Shown: positions 35,901 through 46,707, counted from the first letter of the stretch. The stretch: DNA of 64,000 nt from Anaeramoeba flamelloides (GCA_027625915.1 JANTQA010000042.1:3236001-3300000), one strand, 5' to 3'. The notes: generated from the sequence alone by a model not told the origin. Numbers and translations are program-made.

Positions 35901-37489
35901 TTCAAAAAAATAGGGAAAAAATCAAATATTTTACTCAATTCTTTTAAATTCTGAAAAAGATAACGGTGTTTTTTTTTAAATTTTGGAAATTAAAAGAAAA
36001 TTTTATAAATTTTCTGTTTATTTCTCAAATCAAAAAAAAAACTACGACAAAAAATAATTTAAAATGGGGAGGGTTCAACTTCCATATTAAAACTAAGAAA
36101 CTTCACAAATTATCTAAATAGGTATTCTTATGTTTATGATAAGAATAAAATAAAAACAAAATAATGCAACCTATGTAAAAAACATTTAAACCTAGAAATT
36201 ATTGAAGATATCGATCATTTTTTATCGAACTGCCTATCCTATGAAAAAAAAATCAAACAATTTGGATTAAAAAACTAATTCAAATTAACAAAAATAATAA
36301 GAATAATATCTTTGATATTATTCGAAACAAAGATTCATTATTCATCTTGTCGTAGTTTAATGATAAAGAAAATTATGATTCTTTATTAAAATTTCTAAAC
36401 AAAAATTTAGAAATTAGGGAAATATTGTAGAGTGTCGTCAAGTGCCGTCAAGTGAATAGCTTTCCAAGAATTTAAAAGAATAGAGTAAAATCTTTAATTT
36501 CACTCAATTCTTTTGAATTCTGGAAAAAGCTAACGGTGGTTTTTTTAAATTTTGAAAATTAAAAGAAAATTTATTTACTTTTCTATTTATTTCTCAAATT
36601 AAAAAAAACCTAACGAATGTAAGAGGATATTAATTTACTCCCTTCAAAATAGAAAAAAGAAAAAGAAACAAACAAAGAAATAGAATTTAATTCTATAATT
36701 ATTTCTGATGATTATGTACCGTCTTTTGTTCATAATTATAAAGTATTTTAATTTTGAATTTATCCTGTTTTTAAATAAATAATTGATAAATTTAAATTTA
36801 ATCATTTTGATTAACTTTTTTTATGCTTTATTTCATCTGAAACAATTCATTAAATACAAATAAAAAAATAAAATAAAAATAGGTATTGATATGAATCAAT
36901 TAATGACAATGATGAATGATCCTAATTTTCAAAATTATGCACAGAATTTATTACAAGATCCACAAATGATGAATTCAATAATAAATAACAATCCATTATT
37001 ATCAAATATGATGAACCAAAATCCTGAAATTAGAAATAGTTTAAATAATCCAGAAACAGTTAGGAATATTATGAATCCAAATTTTATTCAAAATACTCTT
37101 GGTGGATTTGATTTAAGAAATAAATAACAGCAACAGCAACAGTAACAAAATCCCTTAGATCTTAGTTCAATTTTCAATATGTTTGGATCAGGAAAAAATC
37201 AACAAACCCAACAAACACAACAAACCCAGCAAACCCAGCAAACCCAGAAAACCCAACAAACACAACAAACCCAACAAACTCAACAAACCCAGCAAACCCA
37301 ACAAACCCAAGAAACTCAAGAAACAAAAAGATCCCAGAGCGAATCACAAAACAAGAAAATTTTGAAGAAAAATATGAAAGTGAACTTGAACAATTAGAGC
37401 AAATGGGATTTCTAGACAAAGAAGCAAATTTGAAAGCATTGAAAGATAATAATGGTAATATTCAAGATGCAATGAACAGTTTGATTTAA
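32903..37489 (+). CDS. Ubiquilin/Dsk2-like UBL-STI1-UBA locus, possibly decayed
   Basis: Ubiquilins carry ubiquitinated clients to the proteasome: the UBL binds the proteasome, STI1 repeats bind clients and the UBA binds ubiquitin. Segments in order: UBL (32903-33089 and 33222-33260; SLQRLVFSGRVLIDNKTLDH then VVDKSVIYLVSG); a Met/Gly-rich repeat to 33426; STI1-like exon from 36883 (MNQLMTMMNDPNFQNYAQNL, NNPLLSNMMNQNPEIR, NNPETVRNIMNPNF); a polyQ/TQ-rich linker; UBA (about 37367-37486, YESELEQLEQMGF...NIQDAMNSLI) and TAA. The big intron (33427-36882) is GT-AG, and its phase rebuilds GG|GIDMNQL. Two joins fail. The 33090-33221 intron is out of phase by one base, and the UBA is out of frame with the repeat before it. 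Two in-frame TAA also flank a short polyQ at 37125-37150, although a 57-nt intron could remove them. Either a recent pseudogene or assembly indels. Confidence 0.6.
33822..34545 (+). repeat. Repeat in the ubiquilin intron
   Basis: It begins TTTAAGGGAACAGTAACTC, like the inverted piece ending at 1977. Blocks 33950-34160 and 34180-34530 recur in reverse at 51655-51890 and 49930-50290, for example TGATCTCTCAAATGGTTAGA and CTTATTTAATCAATTCT. No coding frame. The right limit is not defined. Confidence 0.5.
35460..36060 (+). repeat. Modular hairpin array, copy 5, with decamer repeats
   Basis: A header GTGTCACCAAGTGCCATTGA opens the first half, which contains hairpins with GATTTGGCTCAATTC, ATCAATTGATTTTC and ATTGATTTTCCAAATAAAC stems. 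At 35757-35807 are four or five tandem decamers of the GTGCCGTCGA type. A second set of hairpins follows (AGAAATAAAAAGAAAATTTC mirrored by ATTTTTCTTTTGATTTCTTA; then the AGAATTCAAAA type). Hinges CTAATGGCG and GATAACGGTG. It lies inside the ubiquilin intron. Confidence 0.65.
36130..36424 (+). mobile_element. 3' fragment of a LINE (zinc-knuckle region)
   Basis: The translated remnants EIIEDIDHFLSNCLSYEKK and, later, ENYDSLLKFLNKNLEIREIL line up with ...IDHFLWVCHSYEK and KIYDLTLKFLKGNLSKR of the 59-63 kb LINE copies and with the minus-strand copy at 25986. The 5' side is missing and the frame is broken. Its end meets the next hairpin array directly. Confidence 0.6.
36425..36620 (+). repeat. Modular hairpin array, copy 6
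   Basis: Starts GTAGAGTGTCGTCAAGTGCC. Hairpin 1 has AGAATTTAAAAGAATAGAG and CAATTCTTTTGAATTCTGG arms. The hinge is GCTAACGGTGG. Hairpin 2 has AAATTTTGAAAATTAAAAG and TTATTTCTCAAATTAAAAAA arms and ends at CCTAACGA. It immediately follows the LINE fragment. Confidence 0.65.
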
Positions 37490-38044
37490 TTATTATTCCA
37501 ATAAAATATTTTTATATTTTTCCAATAACAAGCACCCATTAATTATAGCTTCCAGAAATATTTCTCCTTATTAAATATTTTATTTTTATTCACAATATCA
37601 TTTTAATGTCAAATTTTTTCCAAAATTTATCTGGTTAATCTAATAAACATTTTTTTAATAAATATGCCTATGAAAATTTTTTTTTCATATTTCCAAAATT
37701 TTTATTAATCTTTGTTAATTTCTTCAAATAGATGTTAATGAATATTAAGAACTTCTTATTTTCATCTAAACTTAATTCCAAAAATTTGAAAAATACCCAA
37801 GATCACAAATATGCAAAAACAAACACAATGTTATTATATTTTTCAAAACATAATATTAAATCAGGTTAAAGTTACATAGTATTAATATTTTTATATGTAA
37901 CCATTTTTATCTAAATACAAAGAAAAGAGAAGAAAACAACAATACATGTGTTCAAAATGATTAAATTTGAATCTTGTCCATTTTTAATTTTTATTCGTCT
38001 TACATTTTCTCGAAAAAAAAAGGAGTTGATTATTGTTTTCATTT

Positions 38045-38635
38045 TTTGAATTTATGTCCCTTAGACCCAAAAAACACTAAAAATGGAAAACTGATCAAAT
38101 ATCTTCCATTAAAAAAAATTAAAAAAACAAAATGAAAAAATAAAAATAAATAAAGTTTCCATTTAACTTGTTCTTGAAAACATTTTTTGCCAAAATGATT
38201 GAATTCAAACTTGAAATTATGTATATTTTTAGATTCACTATCTTGTTTTAACTCATTTACTAAAACAAATTCTAAATTATGGGAATTTTATTTTCACGGA
38301 AAGGACGAATTTGGTCTTCAAATGTTTTTTTTATTTTCAAATGGTAAAATTAAAAAAAAAGTTTAACTAAAAAGATAAAGTCTCTGGAAAAGTATTCTAA
38401 TTTAATATATTAGCTTATTCTTTGATTTAAAAATTTTCTCAACTCCCAATTTTTCAAAAAAAAATAAAAAAGTGCAAAGTAATTTCAAAAAATATTTTGA
38501 TATTCAAAAGTTGAGAGTGTTTTTATTTTAAAAAAATTTAACCCAGTGGTTAATTGAATTAAGTTATAAGGCTAGATTTTGAAAAATATTAATCAGAAAA
38601 AAATAGTGCTTAATTTTATTAAGTACATATTTTGA
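38045..38635 (+). repeat. 590-bp dispersed repeat, copy 1
   Basis: Matches 57625-58217 in the same orientation with few differences over the whole length, for example ACCCAAAAAACACTAAAAAT, AACATTTTTTGCCAAAATGA, TTCAAAAGTTGAGAGTGTTT and GAAAAATATTAATCAGAAAA. No terminal inverted repeat and no coding frame were recognised. Confidence 0.7.
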
Positions 38636-39112
38636 TATGTTTACCAAATATGCACTGTTTTAATCAGTATTAATATTCAACTTAATTTGATTTCTATATT
38701 TACCAAAGGGTGAAAATTGATAGATTCAGAATATTTAATCAATACCCCAATTAAAATGGTTAATGGTTTGACTCGATAATTTATATATTTGTCTGTAAAA
38801 TGAGGGTATATTTATGAATTTTTATTAAATATTTTCAATTGATCAGAAAAATGAAATAATTAGTTTTTTTTTAAAAATTTCAGGATTTGAGGTTTGATAG
38901 TAAATACAAAAGAAAGAAAAACATCAAATCAAAGATATCTAAATCACTGACCTGATGTAGGTTTACTGAACTTTTCATAAACCGAACTTTGGTTTGTAAA
39001 ACAGTATTTCACAAAAAAAATTTATTTTGAATAAATTCATTAATTATTTATTGGATATTTATTTAATTATTTATGTGTTTATTTAATTATTTCTCCAATG
39101 CTTTGATTTGAT

Positions 39113-40093
39113 CTATTTTTTGTCAAATTTTCTTTGTCTTTTACGATTTTTTGTTCTATCAAAATATTCGTCTTCAAAGTCATCATCGTCATCGTCGTTA
39201 TAAAGATCCAAAAGTTTAGATTTTCTTTCGACAATTTCTTGATAGGTTTCATCTTTTTTTCCTTCGTTCAAGTTATAGTCAATGTCACCATAAATTAATT
39301 CACGAAGTTTGTGTCTTTGTTGTTTACTTTTCAGAGAATTTTTAAATTGCTTTTTTTGTTTCTCGTCGATTGTTTTTTTTTCTTTTTCTCTTGTTGTTTT
39401 TTCCTTTTCTTCTGAATAGAGAACAAGTTTTCTCGTGGACACACCGAATGTTAAAAAATTGTTGTGTTTTAATTGGAAATAAGTCTTTTTAGAAATATTC
39501 TGTTTATTTACAAAAGAGCCGTGTGTCGATCCCAAATCATACAAATAGATTTTCCCTTGCTTTGAATGTTGGATGATCGCATGGCGGCGGGAGATGGATT
39601 CGTTTAGCATGGTAATGTCTGCGTCTTCAGACCTCCCAATGGTATAAAATTCAGATCCATTAAGCATAATCTTCTCAACAACCTTGCCAGCTTTAATTAC
39701 CTCTAAAAACCAATTGTTCTTTGGGAAGCCTGACCATTCGGGAACAGAATAATAAGGCAAGGTCCTTCGGATTTTTTGCTGGGTAGTATTTGGATTATTC
39801 GTAACGTTGCTTGGTGTTGTGAATTTCATTTGATCGTTCACTCTCACGTTTGGTGAAATAAAGGCAATGCTATTTTGGTCTTGTTTGTTTGTTGTTTTTT
39901 GTTGGTTTTTACTTTCATTTAATGATGATGACGTTGTTGTTGATGTTGTTGATGTTGTTGATGTTGTTGATGTTGTTGTTGTTGTTGTTGTGTTTGTTTG
40001 TGTTTTTTGCGAAAGATTTTTTGGTGATACAAATCGAAGGGTTGGTTGTGAACTCGAAGATGGTGTTTTGAAAGCCAGATTTGGGTTGTTCAT
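39113..40093 (-). CDS. FHA-domain protein, NIPP1/kanadaptin type
   Basis: FHA domains bind phosphothreonine peptides; this subtype belongs to nuclear, RNA-processing proteins (NIPP1, kanadaptin/SLC4A1AP). Single exon, 326 residues. The N-terminus is disordered and has a Thr/Ser tract (about 35-57). PYYSVPEWSGFP (about 114-124) is the Pro-x-Trp-x-Gly lead-in typical of this subtype. The FHA domain spans about 128-222 with GR (153-154), SRRH (168-171), DLGSTHGSF (186-194) and FGVSTR (216-221), so all key phosphopeptide-binding residues are present. A Lys/Glu-rich segment, the motif KLRELIYGDIDYNLNEG, an acidic Asp run and a basic tail with a possible nuclear localisation signal follow. No PP1-docking RVxF motif is clear, so I cannot choose between NIPP1 and kanadaptin. 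ATG at 40093 is the first Met of the frame. Confidence 0.85.
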   Translation of the reverse strand: MNNPNLAFKTPSSSSQPTLRFVSPKNLSQKTQTNTTTTTTTSTTSTTSTTSTTTSSSLNESKNQQKTTNKQDQNSIAFISPNVRVNDQMKFTTPSNVTNNPNTTQQKIRRTLPYYSVPEWSGFPKNNWFLEVIKAGKVVEKIMLNGSEFYTIGRSEDADITMLNESISRRHAIIQHSKQGKIYLYDLGSTHGSFVNKQNISKKTYFQLKHNNFLTFGVSTRKLVLYSEEKEKTTREKEKKTIDEKQKKQFKNSLKSKQQRHKLRELIYGDIDYNLNEGKKDETYQEIVERKSKLLDLYNDDDDDDFEDEYFDRTKNRKRQRKFDKK

Positions 40094-40524
40094 TTTAATG
40101 AAAAGTAAAAATTAAGATGTAAAACAAAAAAAAATGATAAAGAATACATAGATTTTAGGGATATAAACACACACCAAAAAGACATAAATAAGAAAGATTT
40201 TTAAAAGTTCTCTTATATAAACTGAGTATTTTCAAATCTAATTTCAATATTAAGATTAGATCATGATATTAATTAGATTTATTTTTCTTTTTTGATTTTG
40301 TAAACAGACCCTACTTTCAAACCCTATTAAAGCTGTAAAGTTCTGGGTTTATTAATTAACAATTATTTAACATTGTAAAACATGGAAATAATACTCCTTT
40401 TCAAACTTTCAAACACTTTCCAACACTTTTAAAAGGGAATTGTGTTGTAAAAGTTACAAAATTTTTTGTTGTTATTTATTGTTCAACAAACCCTAAGAGT
40501 AAAAAAGAAGACTTTTTTTTTTAA

Positions 40525-41755
40525 GGTCGTAAGTACATTTTACCATTTTGAAAAATTTTAATTATATAAACCTTACTGTTAAAATATTTTTTGAGTGCAA
40601 AAATATATTGAAACTTTGAAAGCAAAACATCATTCACTACTCTATTTGTAAAAAGACAATGAACCAAAGTAATTCAGAGTTGAATCTTAAATTTTTTGAT
40701 TTTTGAACATTTTTTTGAATAAATTTTAGGATTATTAAATTAGGTTATGGATCTAGAAATGTTTTTATATGAATGCTTGGAATATATCAAAGAGCAAACC
40801 AAAAAAATAATAGACCCAAAAAGGTGTGTTTTTGAAAAAAATTATTTTCTTTTAGAAGACCAAAAAGAAAGATCACTGTTCCAAATAAATTTGTTGAAAT
40901 CAAAAATGATAAAAAAAAAAAATTGATAAAAGCCTATTTTGGAAGATTGGTTTTCTTTTTCTTCTTAGTATGATGGAATACAAATTATTTTTTTCCTTGA
41001 ATTTCTCGCCCCATTACTATTTATTAATATTTTTAAAAACTTTTTTTTTTACAAATTTGCTTTCAAAATTCAATTTTTCAAATATTTTTATCAAACAAAA
41101 CCAAAATTAATAATACTATTTCAAAAAATAAAATAAAGGAGTTGAATATCCAAAATTAAAAAACAGTTACAAAATAAGATTCAACCCAAAATAAAAGGAA
41201 CAATTCAAGAAATAATTTCAATCAAATTCAGAATTTTTTTGAGTTCTTATTTTAATGAAAAATAAATAATTATGAAATTGAACGAATTTGTCCAATAAAT
41301 CATTTATTTCCAATGAATAATTTAAAAAGCATCATATTTTCTGAATCCAATCAAGAATTAGATCGATTAAATGAAAATAATAATTATAAATTCATTTTCG
41401 GAATCTCTTTAGAAATAAAGAGTAATTTGTTTCTTAAAAATTTTACTTAACAAATTAATTTCAATAAAAAATTATAAATTAAATCAAACAAAGGATAAGT
41501 TATTGTTTCAAATTTTATAGATCAGATCAAGAAATAAATGATTTTTATATATTTTTTCTTGATCAATCTTTTCATTTTTTTTGAATTCCATTTTTTAGTT
41601 GGTTGAAAAATAGTATACTAGGATATATCCCTCTCTCGTATTTATTAAAATAACAATGTATTTGGTTAAATATTTGATTTTAATCATCCAGTTTTATATA
41701 AATGATGGCACTAAAAAATCAAAAACTGTACTCACTCCCTTAATAATCCTTTTTC
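40525..41755 (+). repeat. 1.2-kb TIR-type repeat, copy 3
   Basis: Same orientation as 20837-22080. It shares GTAAGTACATTTTACCATTT at the left end, CATCATTCACTACTCTATTTG, TTTTAGAAGACC, CTCGCCCCATTACTATTTAT, AGATCAAGAAATAAATNATT and a right end TACTCACTCCCTTAATAATCC. No open frame. It starts about 430 bp upstream of the FHA gene's start codon. Confidence 0.6.
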
Positions 41756-43029
41756 TTGGTTTTTTTTAGTGAAAATTTTAACTAAAAAAGTATTTTATAC
41801 GGGAACAGCCCTCTCCAATAAAAGTGTAAATTTAAAAATATTTAATTGGTGATTATATCTAATAACTAATTTTGAATATTAAAAGTTTCCAAAAATTCTG
41901 ATTAACTCAAATTCTCAGAAAAGGACATTTTTTTCAATGGGATCACTTTTTGAAACAATTTTTTATGAAAAAGTAAACGTCTAATTTCTTTTCATTTCTT
42001 GCATTTTAACAATTTTTTACTTATTTTTATTCTTATTTTCATTTTTATTACAGTAAATAGTTTTTGTTCAGAATATTAAGGTAAATTTTTATACCTTTGG
42101 AATAAAAAATTTTTTTCAAGCAAAAAAATGATTTATTTAAAATATTGAATAATATTTAAATTATTTTAAAAAGTGTCGTTTAACTAAGAGAGGTTTAAAA
42201 GTTATTTATAAATTTTAGTTTGATAAAATTTTAAATTCTAACAATAAAATTTCCTATTAGAATAAAAAAATTTTTTTTCCACAAGATATTTGAGATTTGG
42301 GTAATTTTGTTATCAAAATTCAAAATCAATTTTTTTCAGTCAAAAATCAATTAAATTTTTATAATTCAAGTTAGTAAGACCATGGGATTTGTTGAAAACT
42401 TATTTTAAAATTGTCATTTTTTTTTTTCATTTTTTCATATTTTTTGGTATTAGAAAAATGATTTTTTTCAAAACTTTTTAGAATAAAAAATTTTTGCTTA
42501 AAAAGAAGATCTAAATTCCATTGATCAATTTAGTTAAAATTCTTTCAGGCATTAGATTTATGTAATAATCTATACGCAAATTAGGAATATTTGCCAATAT
42601 TTGTATTGAAATATTAATTATTAAAAATACTAACTGAATAAAAAAAATTTTTCTAAATCAATAACATCCAACCTAAAACGAAAAAAATGTTTGACCATTT
42701 TCAAGAATTGACTTAATTATGAATAAAAATAAAGAGTTACTCTTTTTTTAGTTTTATATTAGTAAGATGGTAATTTTGGATAACAAAAAATTGCCTTAAA
42801 TTAATTATTTATTCAGATAGTGTTAGTTCATCTCTTTTATCAGTCATTATATATATTAAAAATAATGAATTTTCAAGATATTGACTAAATTTCATTTTAT
42901 TTTTTAAAATATATCTGTCTCTTAAATAAAAACTATATTATTAGTTAGTATTTAGAAGCAATATTTTTCCATAAAACTATTTCATTCCAAAATCGAAATA
43001 TTTTGCCCAGTTTTTAATTCACAAACTTT
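41756..43029. other. AT-rich spacer, nothing recognised
   Basis: No coding frame of note and no clear repeat partner. Weak similarity of 42160-42360 to 2010-2270 was seen but not followed. Confidence 0.4.
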
Positions 43030-43790
43030 TAGGGATTAGCATCTACCAAGTAGAATCCTAGGAACAAAGTATGTTGTTATTCGATGTAACCACATTAGTG
43101 CTACCTGGTTCAAATGTCTCTAAAAAAATGATTAGTCAAGTAGTATTATTTGTTGATATTCATCAATTAAAAATGATCTATGGATTAGTAAAAAAAACTC
43201 AAAGAATTTCAGAATAAAAATCGGCATTTCTCCAAAGATTTAAAGGGTGAATTATCAATATTCAGATTACAAAGTCACAAAATATCTTTCTTAAATTTAT
43301 GACAAAATGTTATTAGTTACTAAAAAATTCGTTTTTTAAAAAAAATTAAATAATTAACTTATAAATCTTTTTGACAAATTATTTCTCAAATCATAGAAAT
43401 ATATAGGTGTTACTAGTAGCTTTATCAAAAGCAAATAAAAAAAAACCTGTCTTTGTGCTTTTATATTGATGATTATTGAGTTAATCTTTGCAATTCAAAA
43501 ATTAGAAAAATAGTTACTTTTGGAAGTTCTAAATCTAAATTATAAACTAGTAGAATACTATTATTTTGGAGTTTCTATTTTTAGATTTGGAAAAGGAATT
43601 AAAAAAAAATTTTTTTCAAAATGAAACTTTTTTAATAAAGATCATTAGTAAAAAATGCAATAATTTAGAGTACAATAAAATTTATAATAGATTTTTTAGA
43701 GCTATTTGATCCATGGAGTACTAATATCATATGCACCCAATTACAATATACTTTGATTATAGAGAAATCTATGGTGACTCTAATCCCTTA
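43030..43790. mobile_element. 760-bp TIR element (TAAGGGATTAG family), copy 1
   Basis: The left end TAGGGATTAGCATCTACC and the reversed right end TAAGGGATTAGAGTCACC form short terminal inverted repeats. The interior (GGAACAAAGTATGTTGTTAT, CACATTAGTGCTACCTGG, ATCATATGCACCCAATTACA) matches 50881-51634 closely and 48451-49193 more distantly. No intact transposase frame. A class II non-autonomous element is inferred. Confidence 0.65.
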
Positions 43791-43875
43791 AGGGACTAAA
43801 ATTCAAATTCTATTCAGATAATTTATGATAAAAAAAATTCCTAAAAAAACCGCCTTAAAATGAGATTTTTCTTGT

Positions 43876-43924
43876 GACTTAAATTTCGTTGAAAGTTTGT
43901 AACTTAAAAGTGGAATTGACTGTA
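43876..43924. mobile_element. Right-end remnant of the CAGT MITE
   Basis: TTAAATTTCGTTGAAAGTTT...CTTAAAAGTGGAATTGACTG matches the right arm of the MITE at 47505-47699 and ends at the same CTG before TA. The left arm is not obvious. Confidence 0.5.
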
Positions 43925-43966
43925 ATATAAATTCTTTATTGAACCAGAATATTCCTCACCGCTTTT

Positions 43967-44907
43967 TTAAGGGACTAGTCTATATTAAATTTTTTTAGGT
44001 AAATTTAATAGAGATTTAGAATTTTTTTTGCCAATTACTTAGATTTCAAATCAAAGTGAAAAACTTCTTAGTATAGTAATGAAATCTTGCTAAATAGCAT
44101 TCATTAAATGTAGTTATTGTTTTTATAGAAATAAAGAAATTTTCCTTTTTTCACTTTTTTGAAAGTTGCTATTTTTCAACTTTTCACAAAAATACAAAAA
44201 AGAAGAAAAAATATGAGTAAGAAAGTAAAACCATGTTATTTTTGTGGAAGAAGTACAAAAAATAGTTTGAAAAATAAACCTGAAAGGGTTTTTTTGAATT
44301 TGTATGAAAAAACAGTTTGATTCAAAAAAAATATACAATATATGCTTTACTCTTAATAAAAGATTTTCTTTCTTTTCTTGTACCATTCTTTTTTTTTCAT
44401 GAATCTACTTTTTGAGTTTACACTCTTTTGTTTTTGTTGAATTTGAAGTTTTTTTAAATGTTCCCAAATTATCATTCCAAAAGTTTTTGTCAGAGTCAAA
44501 AAAAATCAAAGAAAAGAATCAGAACTATTTTTTTAAAAAGTAATTATTGATAAAACAAATTGAGTTCTTTATAGAGTCTAGTTGGATGAACAGAAGTGAA
44601 AGAGAAAATATTCACCAGTTTTAAATTATTTTTTCGTTTTTAAAAATGAGAATAAATATTATTTCTGAGAAATCAATTAAATCCAAAATTAATCAAAAAA
44701 TTCTCGTACTTAAAAGATCTTTTTTTCAAAACAAATTTTTTAAAAGTCACTTTTTTTGACTAGAATTGTAAAATTTTAAAAAAACAAGAATTAAAAGTTC
44801 TAACATTGAAAAAACCCGTCTATTTTCAATTCTAAACATATTTCAAGATAAGGATTCCTTATTTAGTTATTGGTCAAAAAAAAAATTAATATAGACTAGT
44901 CCCTTAA
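43967..44907. mobile_element. 940-bp TIR element (TTAAGGGACTAG family)
   Basis: The left end TTAAGGGACTAGTCTATATT and the reversed right end are identical for about 20 bp, then continue as AAATTTTTTT and AATTTTTTTT. The termini resemble those of the 43030 and 50881 elements (AAGGGATTAG), suggesting related families. The interior has no recognisable gene. It ends about 450 bp upstream of the second RasGEF. Confidence 0.6.
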
Positions 44908-45354
44908 ACAATTTTTAATAACTGGATTCAATTACACCTCACATTAATTAGATAAAAACCTAGTTTGAATATTGATCATTTATTGAATAATGGCCATTTA
45001 GATCAAAAAATGTTGATCTTTTTTCAAATTTCTCTTTTGAAAAAATAATTGCAAATTATTGAAACTAAATCTTTATTAAGTGAAGAGATTTTTTTCCACC
45101 AACCTAAACTGAAAACACACTTCTCATATACCAAATTTGCTCCTAAAAAAGTAAAATAACTTTGCAATTTTTATTTCAATAAGAAAATTAGTCTGTTTAA
45201 TTTAAAATACCAAACTTCTGTAAACTGGTTTTCGAGAATTAAAATGTTTCGATTATTTTCGGAGAGTTGGAAAATTAGACTAATTAGATTTGAAAAAATA
45301 ATTATTTTTTCAATTTTGTCAAATTTTTTCACTTTTTATTTTCATTTTTTTTTA

Positions 45355-46707
45355 ATGGAGAAAAAAACAAACAGCTCTACAGACAATAACGAAAATGCGG
45401 TGTTTGAAGACGGAAAACTAAGATTTGCGTCCCTTGATTTCATGGTTCAATATTTATCCGAACCAAACCCAGAAGATCAAGAAATAATCGCAGCAATTTT
45501 AGTTTGCCACTCAACTTTAGTTGACACCAAAGTATTTTTTTTAAAGTTTGTTGAAATTTATAATGGCTTTTCTGAAAATAAAGAAAAACAAAAAACGCTT
45601 TTAAGAAACTTTAATTTGTGGATCTCCCTTACACCAGAAGTTTTTGTTGGTGATTTTTTAATTGAAGCGATGGATTTTATTGAAATTCTGGACAACAAAT
45701 ACCCAAAAGAAATCTTCCCGATCATCGAGAATTTTGAATTAATTCAAGGGATTGAAAACAATGAAACAATAACAGTACTTACGCAGACACTACAAACCAC
45801 TTCACTCTCTGAGAAAGAGAAAAAATTCGAAGAAGAAAATGAAAAAGAAATCGAAAAAGAAAAAAAAAAGAAAAGAATGAAAGAAAAAGAAAAAGAAAAA
45901 GAAAAAGAAAAAGAGAAAGAATTTGAAAAACCATTGCTTCCAAAAAACATTTCACTTGAAAAAATCACCCTAAATGATCTTGATCCATTAGAAATTGCAA
46001 GACAATTAACCATGATCCAGCAGATCACTTATCTAAAAATTAAAAGAACAGAGCTTGTTACAATTAGATGGTCAAGAAACAATTTAAAGCATTTGTCTCC
46101 AAATATTATCAAGTACATTTCAAACTTTAATCTTTTCTCTGATGTATTTACATCTTGGATTTTAGATTCTCCAAAAAAGAAAGATCGAGCAAAAAAACTT
46201 GAAAAATGTATTCAAATAATGGATATTTGCTTCAAGTGGGGCGATCTTGTAACAACTTCAATAATTCAAAACAGTTTACATTCAGCACCTATCCATCGTC
46301 TACGGCATAGTTGGGATTTAGTTTCAAAAAAAAAAATTCAATCATTTCGCTCTCTACAGGATCTCTTTTCACACGAGAGGAATTCTTTCAGATTACGAAA
46401 AGTGCATAATTGCATCAGTGGTAAATGTGTTCCCTATCCGGGATTATATTTGACTGATCTTACTTTTATTACTGAAGGTAACCCCAATAACCATCTTCTC
46501 AATTTTAATATTTCAAAAATTAGATTAGAATACCAAGTCATTGAGTCCTTTGTTCATTTCCAAACACGCGAGAAATATAATTTTAAAATTATTCCTCAAA
46601 TTCAAAAATTGCTTGAAAAAACTTTTGATGGTGATCAACAATCACTCTTTTACAAATTATCAATAGAACTCGAACCTAGAAAAAAATCTGCAAATGAGAT
46701 CCCCTAA
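45355..46707 (+). CDS. RasGEF (REM-CDC25), single exon
   Basis: A second Ras-family exchange factor, 450 residues from the Met at 45355. REM/RasGEF-N occupies about 15-125 (FASLDFMVQYLSEPNPEDQE, FLKFVEIYNGF). A Lys/Glu run (about 150-190, KEKEKEK) separates it from the CDC25 domain (about 205-440): DPLEIARQLTMIQ, RTELVTIRWSR, CIQIMDICFKWGDLVT, then the signature CVPYPGLYLTDLTFITEGNP, ending SIELEPR. The catalytic helical-hairpin region has conventional length, so activity is plausible. The frame is open upstream to an ATG at 45244, but the added 37 residues are Phe/Ile-rich and encoded by T runs, more like leader than protein, so I prefer 45355. It lacks the LisH region of the 18-22 kb paralogue and has no introns. 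Confidence 0.9.
   Translation: MEKKTNSSTDNNENAVFEDGKLRFASLDFMVQYLSEPNPEDQEIIAAILVCHSTLVDTKVFFLKFVEIYNGFSENKEKQKTLLRNFNLWISLTPEVFVGDFLIEAMDFIEILDNKYPKEIFPIIENFELIQGIENNETITVLTQTLQTTSLSEKEKKFEEENEKEIEKEKKKKRMKEKEKEKEKEKEKEFEKPLLPKNISLEKITLNDLDPLEIARQLTMIQQITYLKIKRTELVTIRWSRNNLKHLSPNIIKYISNFNLFSDVFTSWILDSPKKKDRAKKLEKCIQIMDICFKWGDLVTTSIIQNSLHSAPIHRLRHSWDLVSKKKIQSFRSLQDLFSHERNSFRLRKVHNCISGKCVPYPGLYLTDLTFITEGNPNNHLLNFNISKIRLEYQVIESFVHFQTREKYNFKIIPQIQKLLEKTFDGDQQSLFYKLSIELEPRKKSANEIP

Noticed and set aside
37119-37155. Reassignment of TAA to glutamine
   Set aside because: All other genes end at TAA in the expected place and contain no internal TAA over thousands of codons.
45244-45354. Extra 37 N-terminal residues of RasGEF 2
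   Set aside because: Phe/Ile-rich translation of T runs, more like a 5' leader; kept only as an alternative start.
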